A program made the translations under genes and the position numbers. A stretch of DNA of 14,020 nt from Gammaproteobacteria bacterium (GTDB lineage Bacteria; Pseudomonadota; Gammaproteobacteria; Pseudomonadales; DSM-25080), in NCBI GenBank assembly GCA_013372965.1, contig JABXIR010000057.1:1-14020 (forward strand). Reading direction: 5' to 3'. Positions 7,427-13,576 of the stretch are shown in pieces. Under the pieces are notes generated by a model. The model made no database searches and was not told where the DNA came from. It was given only the letters and a program-made list of their open reading frames with translations. Each line of letters opens with the position of its first letter. Positions within the stretch are counted from its first letter, which is position 1.

Positions 7427-8344
7427 CTAAGCTCCCGAATAGATCGCAATCGATTCCTCTACTACCATTGCGTGTCGGCGAGCAAGCGCTTCGCGGTCGT
7501 CATCGTAACCACCACCAATGACGGTCGCGACGGGAATTCCAAATGATTTAAGCGTCGCCAAGACCAATCTCTCACGAGCGCGTAGACCATCGAGTGATAC
7601 TGCCAAACGGCCCAGTGGGTCGTTCGCGTACACGTCAACGCCGGCATCAAAAAATACAAGATCCGGTTGAAATGAATTGATTGCTAGTAGCAGTGTTGAT
7701 TCAACTGCGCTCAAGTACTGGTCGTCGTTACTGCCATCAGGAAGACCGACATCGATATCAGAAACTGCCTTCCTAGCAGGGAAATTCTTTTCGCCGTGAA
7801 TACTGACTGTGTAAGCGCCATCCACACCCCGAAGGATCGAAGCAGTGCCGTCTCCCTGATGCACGTCGAGATCGAAAACAAGAACTCGATCCACACGGCG
7901 CCGATGCAATAGATCTAGCGCAGCAACCGCGAGATCATTAAATATGCAGAAGCCCGATGCGAAGTCATAATGTGCGTGATGTGTTCCCCCTGCAAGATGA
8001 CAGGCTATACCGTCATCAAGCGCCGCAACACCCGTATCGATTGTTCCCTGCGGCGAAATCAACGAGCGTCTAACCAGCGACTCACTCCATGGTATACCTA
8101 AGCGACGCTGAGCTTTCTGGTCGAGTCGGTTATGAATAAAATCGTCGACATACGAGTTACAGTGCGCTCTATACAGCGAATTCAACTTGACCACACTTGG
8201 TTCATTTATCTCTAGAGACTCTAGAGCGCCCGAATTTCTCAGATAACGGTATAATTTGGAGAACTTTTCCATCGGGAATCGATGGGACTCAGGAAACTCA
8301 AAACTGTAGTCTTTGTGCCAAAATGCTTTTATTTTGTTTCTCAC
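7427..8344 (-). CDS. Histone-deacetylase-family hydrolase (class IV-like)
   Basis: About 305 residues with the whole arginase/deacetylase fold. Numbered from the GTG at 8344, key parts are FPESHRFPMEKF near the N-terminus, AGGTHHAHYD with the catalytic His pair (122, 123), GFCIFND, and FDLDVHQGDGTA with zinc ligands Asp160 and His162. The third ligand is Asp237 in DAGVDVYANDPLG, and Tyr280 lies in the GGGY loop. All catalytic and metal residues are present. Bacterial relatives are predicted to deacetylate small molecules, polyamines or protein lysines; the substrate here is unknown. The start is uncertain: no ATG fits, GTG (8344) and TTG (8356) are in frame, and neither has a good ribosome site. 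The gene is convergent with the peroxidase gene (20-base gap) and divergent from the DAHP synthase gene. Confidence 0.9.
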   Translation of the reverse strand: MRNKIKAFWHKDYSFEFPESHRFPMEKFSKLYRYLRNSGALESLEINEPSVVKLNSLYRAHCNSYVDDFIHNRLDQKAQRRLGIPWSESLVRRSLISPQGTIDTGVAALDDGIACHLAGGTHHAHYDFASGFCIFNDLAVAALDLLHRRRVDRVLVFDLDVHQGDGTASILRGVDGAYTVSIHGEKNFPARKAVSDIDVGLPDGSNDDQYLSAVESTLLLAINSFQPDLVFFDAGVDVYANDPLGRLAVSLDGLRARERLVLATLKSFGIPVATVIGGGYDDDREALARRHAMVVEESIAIYSGA

Positions 8345-8439
8345 GTTGGTAAGCAACCCGTGCTAAATCGAAGATGAATTAAAATGACTCGTCGTGCATA
8401 ATAGCCGCTACTTCGCAGTTTTAACGGATTAAGTAACCT

Positions 8440-9768
8440 ATGGCAAATTGGTCGCCAACGAGCTGGCAACAAAAAACGGCTAAGCAACAAGCAAGCTATC
8501 CAAACGACGAGGCGCTACAATCAGTGCTCTCATCGCTTGAATCGATGCCCGGTCTCGTAAGTTATGAAGAAACGCAGCAGTTGCAATCCGAACTCGCGCG
8601 AGTTTGTCGCGGCGATGCGTTCTTAATTCAAGGGGGTGATTGCGCAGAAACCTTCGATCATTTCAGCGAAAAAAATGTCACATCGACATTCAAAGTCATC
8701 TTACAAATGGCGATTGTGCTCACTCAAGCGGCGCGCAAACCAATCGTAAAAGTCGGCCGCATCGCAGGACAGTTCGCAAAACCTCGCTCGTCCGATACAG
8801 AGACCCGAAACGGTATCACCCTGCCCTCGTATCGTGGCGATTTAATCAATGGCATTGAGTTCAATGAACAGGCTCGTATGCCCTGCCCAACGAGACTGCA
8901 ACGCGCCTATTTCCAAGCGGCTGCCACAACGAACTTGCTTCGCGCACTTTCAAGCAGTGGTACAGCATCTCTGTCAAATGTCCACAGTTGGAATAAAGGC
9001 TTTATCGAGCGTTCGTCCATTGCTGACCGCTACAAAACTATCGCAGATCAAGTCACTTCTAGCCTCGACTTCATGAAGGCGTGCGGTGGACTGGCTAGCC
9101 ACGCCGTTCAACAAATCAATTTTTTTACGTCACACGAAGGCCTTCACTTACCGTACGAACAAGCACTGCTACGTCAGTCAGATGACGCTTGGTACGCGAG
9201 CAGTGGGCACCTTCTTTGGATTGGAGATCGCACGCGACAACTCGACGGCGCACACATTGAATTTTTCCGTGGGGTATCGAACCCCATTGCACTCAAGGTG
9301 GGGCCTTCCATGGCACCTTCCGAGCTAGTTGAAATCATCAACATCCTAAATCCTAATAACCTACCCGGACGTCTAACACTTATTACGCGTTTCGGTGCCG
9401 ACAACATCGACGACAAGCTTCCGAGATTAATTCAAGCGGTCAAAGCTTCTGGTCAACAGGTTATTTGGGTCACAGATCCGATGCACGGAAACACTCACAC
9501 CGCAACTAACGGTTTAAAAACGCGTTCATTTGATCGGATTCTCTCGGAACTAAGATCCTTTATGTCAATCCACGCGGCCCAAGGCACTCATGCAGGCGGC
9601 GTTCACCTTGAGATGACCGGTATGGATGTGACGGAGTGTCTTGGAGGCCTTCACAATCTGACAGAAACCGATCTTTTGCAGCGATACGATACGGCCTGTG
9701 ACCCGCGTTTGAATGCCGACCAAGTATTAGAAATGGCCTTCATCCTTGCCGACGAGTTGTGCGACTGA
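8440..9768 (+). CDS. Class II 3-deoxy-7-phosphoheptulonate (DAHP) synthase
   Basis: 442 residues. It condenses phosphoenolpyruvate with erythrose 4-phosphate, the first step of the shikimate pathway to aromatic amino acids. It is the plant/Mycobacterium (class II) type, not the E. coli AroF/G/H type. Visible motifs: FLIQGGDCAETF with metal ligand Cys68, KVGRIAGQFAKPRS, YRGDLINGIEF, TSHEGLHLPYEQAL, WIGDRTRQLDGAHIEF, KVGPSM, WVTDPMHGNTH with His349, GGVHLEMTG with Glu391, and CDPRLN with Asp421. The length fits the primary-metabolism (type II alpha) enzymes rather than the shorter phenazine-type PhzC proteins of about 400 residues. Its N-terminus before the metal Cys is about 19 residues shorter than in the M. 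tuberculosis enzyme, so N-terminal allosteric sites may differ. The ribosome site is weak (GGATTAAG, 8425-8432). It is followed by a LuxR regulator after a 107-base gap. Confidence 0.95.
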   Translation: MANWSPTSWQQKTAKQQASYPNDEALQSVLSSLESMPGLVSYEETQQLQSELARVCRGDAFLIQGGDCAETFDHFSEKNVTSTFKVILQMAIVLTQAARKPIVKVGRIAGQFAKPRSSDTETRNGITLPSYRGDLINGIEFNEQARMPCPTRLQRAYFQAAATTNLLRALSSSGTASLSNVHSWNKGFIERSSIADRYKTIADQVTSSLDFMKACGGLASHAVQQINFFTSHEGLHLPYEQALLRQSDDAWYASSGHLLWIGDRTRQLDGAHIEFFRGVSNPIALKVGPSMAPSELVEIINILNPNNLPGRLTLITRFGADNIDDKLPRLIQAVKASGQQVIWVTDPMHGNTHTATNGLKTRSFDRILSELRSFMSIHAAQGTHAGGVHLEMTGMDVTECLGGLHNLTETDLLQRYDTACDPRLNADQVLEMAFILADELCD

Positions 9769-9808
9769 CGGGTCGTCTAACTAAGCTCGTTACTCATCTT
9801 TAAGGTAG

Positions 9809-9837
9809 TTGTTTAGCTAACGGATCGAAAATAAGAT
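9809..9837 (+). promoter_or_regulatory. Candidate promoter for the luxR-type gene
   Basis: TTGTTT (9809-9814) and TAAGAT (9832-9837) are 17 bases apart, matching the consensus at 3 and 4 of 6 positions. A transcript would begin near 9844, about 30 bases before the ATG. This is a weak motif match only, but it is consistent with the gene having its own promoter after the DAHP synthase gene. Confidence 0.27.
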
Positions 9838-9846
9838 CTAGCGTTC

Positions 9847-9860
9847 TTCGATTAATCAAA
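9847..9860. promoter_or_regulatory. 14-bp near-perfect palindrome in the luxR leader
   Basis: TTCGATTAATCAAA contains the perfect 8-bp palindrome GATTAATC (9850-9857), with 6 of 7 positions symmetric per arm. It lies just before the AAGGA ribosome site (9864-9868) of the LuxR-type gene. It could be an operator, perhaps for autoregulation, but it does not resemble a classical 20-bp lux box. An AT-rich palindrome of this size can also occur by chance. Confidence 0.25.
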
Positions 9861-9875
9861 TCTAAGGACTCAATT

Positions 9876-10619
9876 ATGCGAGACTACCTTCATTTCGATT
9901 ATGAAATGTCTGTTTCAGCCACGACCAACGATCAGTGCCAGGCACTCAAGAGTTATGCTTCCAAACTCGGCTTTGCCGGCGTCATTTTCCAAGCAAGCGT
10001 CACACATGCAAACAAGTTTACTACCAAGGAAATTCAGCGCTTTAAAGCACTAGGATGGGGATCTTACGAGATCGAGCAGCTCGAACGATACGGATTCGAT
10101 CAGCAACCCAGTTTCATCCGTTATATCGCTACGAGACACAAACCCTTTTGCTTAGATATAAACGACATCGGTGAGATGTGGCGAACGAAAGGCGACTACC
10201 AGTCTTTTAAGTCCATCATGACGCGTCGGCACATCCGCTACGCTGTGATGGTTCCCATTCATCTGCCCTTCAATAGCATTGGTTACAGCTGTTGGTTCTC
10301 GGCTCAACCTTATTCATTAGAGCCCTTCGTTAAACACATGAGCGTCCAATTGCAAAGCTCAAGCTTACGTTTTCATGAGTCGATTTGCCTCGATTACGAA
10401 TCAGAGCCATGCGTTCAACTACCGAACTTAAGCAGTAAAGAATGGCAGTGTTTGTATCTGGCGTCGAAAGGAATGACCGAAAAGGAAATGGCATCGGCAC
10501 TGACACGATCTGCAGATACCGTAAAATTTCACCTGAGGAATGCTGCGAAGAAATTGTCTGCCAAAAATCGTACGCAAGCAGTAGCACTGGCGTTGCAACT
10601 GGGGATGATTAAAGCCTAG
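9876..10619 (+). CDS. LuxR-type regulator with autoinducer-binding domain (possible LuxR solo)
   Basis: 247 residues. The N-terminal domain (about 15-170) has the layout of LuxR/TraR acyl-homoserine-lactone-binding domains, with Trp61, Tyr72, Asp75 and Pro78 in WGSYEIEQLERYGFDQQP, followed by HKPFCLD and VMVPIHLPF. The C-terminal GerE helix-turn-helix (about 183-245) is complete: LSSKEWQCLYLASKGMTEKE carries Glu189, Leu193 and Gly199, the usual invariant trio, then SADTVKFHLRNAAKKL. At the position of TraR Trp85 there is Cys92, and the glycines usually found before the VPIH strand are His119 and Ala123. No luxI-type synthase lies in the window. A strong AAGGA site 7 bases upstream fixes the start. 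The DAHP synthase gene precedes it on the same strand and is one candidate target. The ligand is unknown. Confidence 0.9.
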   Translation: MRDYLHFDYEMSVSATTNDQCQALKSYASKLGFAGVIFQASVTHANKFTTKEIQRFKALGWGSYEIEQLERYGFDQQPSFIRYIATRHKPFCLDINDIGEMWRTKGDYQSFKSIMTRRHIRYAVMVPIHLPFNSIGYSCWFSAQPYSLEPFVKHMSVQLQSSSLRFHESICLDYESEPCVQLPNLSSKEWQCLYLASKGMTEKEMASALTRSADTVKFHLRNAAKKLSAKNRTQAVALALQLGMIKA

Positions 10620-10652
10620 CGCTCTAACCTCCCCAAATACACGTAGTTCAAT

Positions 10653-12071
10653 CTAAAACAGAGGGCTCGCAAAGAATTTCGTTGCCACCGTATTGATAAA
10701 AATAACAACCAATACGAGCGGAATAAAGGTTCCTAGCGCGACATTAATGTAGCGATCAAACCATGACATTGAAGTGTTTGAACTACCTTCATGAAGCGCG
10801 GCCTGAAAGTTGGCTTTCTTCCAACGATAGATCACAAAGATACACACTAAAAATCCGTTTAATGGAAGAATCGTGTCATAGAACACATCGTAAATCACAT
10901 CAAACAGCGACTTGTCACCACCTGCGTAGTGAGTAAACGAAGTAAATAGCTCAGCAAATCCGAACGACATGGCCGCAGGAACTGTAAATACCGCCATAAG
11001 TAAGGCAAGAAGCGCAATCGACTTACCGCGACTCCAATGCTCAGTTTCGGCAATACTTGCCAACGGTACTTCAATAATGGATACCAAAGACGTGATCGCA
11101 GCGACGAGCACCAGTATAAAGAACGTCGCAGCAACAACACTTGCGCCAATAAAGCCAATATCGCCCTGCAACGAAAGGAAAATCTTCGGTAAAAAGCTGA
11201 ATACGAGGGTTACTGAAGACTCAGATAAACTCTCGGTGTCTACGCCAGGGTCAAACGAAAAGATCGCTGGCAACATCAAAAGCCCTGCGCTAAACGCCAC
11301 GAGCGTATCGGTCGCAGCGACCCATTTCGAACTCGCACGAATGTCTGTATTACGATCCATATACGAGCCGTACGTAATAAGGATACCCATACCAAGGGAG
11401 AGCGAGAAGAACGCCTGACTAAGCGCGCCGCTCACTACCTGACCCGTCACTTTTTCAAAGTCAGGCACGAGATAAAAACTGACGCCCGAAATCGCATTTG
11501 GCAAAGTTAGGGTATAGATTACCATACCGATGAGCATCACGAACAACGCCGGCATCAGGAGCTTTGCCATGCGTTCAATACCGTGTTTAACGCCGCCCGC
11601 TAAGATTCCAAAAACAATCAAACCAATGGCAACCATGTAGTAGAAGATCGTCGAGCTAGAAATAAACTCAGAGAAATAGGAACCATCAGCTAACAAAGCT
11701 AAGTCGCCCATAAAAATTGCGCCGAGGTAGCCGATAATCCAAATGGTAATCACGGCGTAGAACACCGCAATCATGAATGGCGTAATTACCCCGAGTAATC
11801 CAGCCAAACTCCACCACTTCGATTGGCCGCCAATCTGCGTGTAAGCACGCGCAGGATCTTGCTGACTGGTACGCCCCATCGTCAGCTCAGCCATCATGAC
11901 CGGCAAACAGATAAAGATGACAAACATCGCATAGATAAAAAGAAACGCGCCGCCACCATTTTTGGCCGCAGCAACCGGAAAACCAACTAAGTTACCAATA
12001 CCAACCGCCGATCCGGCAGCTGCAAGAATAAAGCCGAGTTTTGAGCCAAAATGCTCACGAGAGACTGACAT
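10653..12071 (-). CDS. Sodium-dependent transporter of the NSS (SNF) family
   Basis: 472 residues, inner-membrane LeuT-fold sodium symporter with about 11-12 hydrophobic segments. TM1 carries AAAGSAVGIGNLVGFPVAAA with Asn27 (sodium site 1), followed by KNGGGAF and AELTMGR. TM6 has FFSLSLGMGILITYGSY, the unwound substrate-binding helix. TM8 has VAAITSLVSI with Ala324, Thr327 and Ser328 in the position of the sodium-2 site of LeuT. The arginine of the extracellular gate in LeuT (Arg30) is replaced by Gly30. Family members move amino acids, amines or osmolytes with sodium. Substrate cannot be read directly, but the gene follows a dimethylarginine dimethylaminohydrolase and a small gene on the same strand, so methylarginine, citrulline or another amino acid is plausible. 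AAGG sits 6 bases before the ATG. It has its own 90-base upstream gap, so separate transcription is possible. Confidence 0.93.
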   Translation of the reverse strand: MSVSREHFGSKLGFILAAAGSAVGIGNLVGFPVAAAKNGGGAFLFIYAMFVIFICLPVMMAELTMGRTSQQDPARAYTQIGGQSKWWSLAGLLGVITPFMIAVFYAVITIWIIGYLGAIFMGDLALLADGSYFSEFISSSTIFYYMVAIGLIVFGILAGGVKHGIERMAKLLMPALFVMLIGMVIYTLTLPNAISGVSFYLVPDFEKVTGQVVSGALSQAFFSLSLGMGILITYGSYMDRNTDIRASSKWVAATDTLVAFSAGLLMLPAIFSFDPGVDTESLSESSVTLVFSFLPKIFLSLQGDIGFIGASVVAATFFILVLVAAITSLVSIIEVPLASIAETEHWSRGKSIALLALLMAVFTVPAAMSFGFAELFTSFTHYAGGDKSLFDVIYDVFYDTILPLNGFLVCIFVIYRWKKANFQAALHEGSSNTSMSWFDRYINVALGTFIPLVLVVIFINTVATKFFASPLF

Positions 12072-12153
12072 ATGAAACCTTGATTATGATTTATTGTTAT
12101 TGTGAGACCCAGAATAGTAACACATGAAACTTATACAAAAGAACCGTCCATTC

Positions 12154-12167
12154 GATTAGCGCTAATC
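12154..12167. repeat. 14-bp perfect palindrome overlapping the small-gene stop codon
   Basis: GATTAGCGCTAATC is exactly self-complementary. It overlaps the TAG stop (12164-12162) of the 70-residue protein and lies about 85 bases upstream of the transporter start on the same strand. As RNA it would give only a 5-bp stem with a GCGC loop and no adjacent U run, so it is not a good terminator. A protein-binding site is possible. Confidence 0.35.
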
Positions 12168-12374
12168 ATTGGGCAAGTCAATTGAATTGCCGTCCCATTC
12201 ATGATTTGGGTCGGGTACGAAGGTAAAGCCTCCACTGACCGTTGGGTTTGAATTGAAGGCCACCAGCCACCCACCAACGACAGGAGCTCGGACAAGTCCT
12301 CTTGGACCTCCTTCACTTTTAATTGGTTCCCAGCTAACTGTTCCAACGTAATCTGGTTTAGTCGTGAAGCCCAT
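12162..12374 (-). CDS. Unrecognised 70-residue protein between the methylarginine hydrolase and transporter genes
   Basis: 70 residues from the ATG at 12374, which has a good AAGGGGA ribosome site 6 bases upstream. A longer form from an ATG at 12410 would overlap the preceding gene and is less likely. I do not recognise a family. The protein is cysteine-free, rich in glycine, proline and aromatic residues, with three tryptophans (15, 36, 60). Motif-like stretches are YVGTVSWEPIKSEGGPRG, RAPVVGGWLVAF and FVPDPNHEWDG. There is no signal peptide and no full membrane span, so a small soluble beta-rich cytoplasmic protein is likely. It begins 14 bases after the stop of the dimethylarginine dimethylaminohydrolase gene on the same strand, strongly suggesting cotranscription and a linked role, but no function is claimed. 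Confidence 0.68.
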   Translation of the reverse strand: MGFTTKPDYVGTVSWEPIKSEGGPRGLVRAPVVGGWLVAFNSNPTVSGGFTFVPDPNHEWDGNSIDLPND

Positions 12375-12388
12375 TGTAATCCCCTTTA

Positions 12389-13150
12389 TTAGAACCTTAA
12401 GCTCAAGCAACTCAAGCCGCCATCAATTTTACGAAACTCTGATGTATCGACCTCTATGGTAGTGTACCCCAACGCTTGTATCTGTTTAAGCGTCTTCGTA
12501 TAGCCGGCGGGCACTAGCACCGTTCCATTAATATACAGGGAGTTAGCCGCGTATGCTTCATCTTGCGCAACCTCAATGCAGTCGAACTCGCTGAACGCCG
12601 GATGATCGACAAACTCGCCAGTCACCAGATATCGGTTGTCATCAAGAAAGTTTACCCCTGTCTTAAGATGAAGCATTTCTGACATATCGACGACTGAACC
12701 GGAGTAGCCGTATCGACTTACAATTTCGATTAATTGATCCGCGCCCGCTTGATTCGTTCTGTCTGACAGTCCGATATAGAAGTGCTTGTCTGCTAACATA
12801 ACATCACCGGCCTCTAATGTACCTGGAGCGCTAATATACTCGACCACATCAAAGATCGACTCAATGGTGGGTCGCATATGCTCGACCTCCCCTTGGCGCG
12901 TTGGCGCACCCGGAAGCGTCAATACCGCAAAATCGGGCGTCACTAAGGCAACGTCTTCGACGAACACCGCATCGGCAAAAGTATTGATGGCCGGTAGTTC
13001 AATGACTTCAAGGCCAAGCTGTTTTAACGTGTCGACGTAGTTCTGGTGTTGCTTACAGGCACGAGCGTAATCGACCGATCCTAAATTCGCAGAAGTGAGT
13101 CCTTGTGCAATAGAGGTCGATGGTGCTCTAACGATGGCGCGAGAAAACAT
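12389..13150 (-). CDS. N(G),N(G)-dimethylarginine dimethylaminohydrolase (DDAH)
   Basis: 253 residues, aligning end to end with the Pseudomonas aeruginosa enzyme of 254 residues. It hydrolyses methylated arginines to citrulline and (di)methylamine in the cytoplasm (guanidino-modifying pentein fold). Shared segments include GLTSANLGSVDYA, FADAVFVEDVAL (Asp60, Glu65, Asp66 contact the guanidinium), PGTLEAGDVML with Glu113, LHLKTGVNFL with catalytic His161, and IDGGLSCLSLRF with nucleophile Cys248. All catalytic residues are present. Arginine deiminases and agmatine deiminases share the fold, but length and the C-terminal motif favour DDAH. A strong GAGGAGAG ribosome site precedes the ATG. A small unknown gene and an NSS transporter follow on the same strand, suggesting a methylarginine-use cluster. 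Confidence 0.94.
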   Translation of the reverse strand: MFSRAIVRAPSTSIAQGLTSANLGSVDYARACKQHQNYVDTLKQLGLEVIELPAINTFADAVFVEDVALVTPDFAVLTLPGAPTRQGEVEHMRPTIESIFDVVEYISAPGTLEAGDVMLADKHFYIGLSDRTNQAGADQLIEIVSRYGYSGSVVDMSEMLHLKTGVNFLDDNRYLVTGEFVDHPAFSEFDCIEVAQDEAYAANSLYINGTVLVPAGYTKTLKQIQALGYTTIEVDTSEFRKIDGGLSCLSLRF

Positions 13151-13312
13151 TCAAGCTCTCCTCAAAATATCTGAAACGAGCAATCGTACCCCAGCCATAT
13201 CGCAATTAACATATGAAATTGAATGAAAAAAGTGGTCGAAGTTCTGAAAAATCACTATGCTCTTTCCGACGACGCACTGGATCGTCATTTCTTAACCAAG
13301 AAGGTAATACAA

Positions 13313-13552
13313 ATGAAAAAAGTTACACTTAATTTCATCGGTGATCGCTCAGAAGAGGTTGCAGAGAAGTTCTTTTCTTGGCTAATTGATGGTGGTCTTG
13401 AAGATGTCTTAATTGAAGGTTTAAGTGACGACCAAGTCGAAGTGGATGGCGTCATTGATATCGACAATCAAAACCTCGAAGCAGTGATCGCAAGTTATTT
13501 GGTCGAAGACCCTGATGAGTTAAGCGAAGATATCGACGACGAAGACGACTAG
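13313..13552 (+). CDS. Small, very acidic protein of unknown function
   Basis: 79 residues from the ATG at 13313, which has AAGG 8 bases upstream. An in-frame ATG at 13223 would add 30 residues but has no ribosome site. About 26 residues are Asp or Glu against 4 Lys/Arg, ending in the tail SEDIDDEDD. The first 65 residues look folded: MKKVTLNFIGDR as a strand, EEVAEKFFSWLIDGGLED as an amphipathic helix, then LIEGLSDDQVEVDGVIDID. There is no cysteine, signal peptide or membrane segment. I do not recognise the family; a cytoplasmic small alpha/beta protein is the most that can be said. The gene is divergent from DDAH (162-base gap) and convergent with the TonB receptor gene. The codons of its acidic tail form one arm of a hairpin. 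Confidence 0.68.
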   Translation: MKKVTLNFIGDRSEEVAEKFFSWLIDGGLEDVLIEGLSDDQVEVDGVIDIDNQNLEAVIASYLVEDPDELSEDIDDEDD

Positions 13553-13566
13553 CATCGTCTTCGTCG
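13537..13566. terminator. Long hairpin between convergent genes; possible bidirectional terminator
   Basis: CGACGAAGACGA (13537-13548) pairs perfectly over 12 bp with TCGTCTTCGTCG (13555-13566) around a 6-base loop CTAGCA that holds the TAG stop codon of the acidic protein. It lies 10 bases from the stop of the convergent TonB receptor gene. There is no T run after it on either strand, so it is not a canonical Rho-independent terminator. It could block read-through or stabilise the 3' end. Confidence 0.42.
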
Positions 13567-13576
13567 CCCGACTAAA

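Noticed and set aside
10969..11418. 149-codon open frame on the plus strand inside the transporter gene
   Set aside because: It is antisense to a clearly conserved membrane protein, with no ribosome site or recognisable family pattern.
12131..12346. Open frame of 71 codons on the minus strand overlapping the 70-residue gene
   Set aside because: It is an out-of-frame shadow. The other frame has the ribosome site, the spacing to DDAH and the more protein-like composition.
13223..13312. 30-residue N-terminal extension of the acidic protein, starting with a repeat of the bases AATGAAAAAAGT (13222-13233 and 13312-13323)
   Set aside because: There is no ribosome site at 13223, a good one precedes 13313, and similarity ends after the 12 bases, so I take the direct repeat as chance rather than a duplicated gene start.
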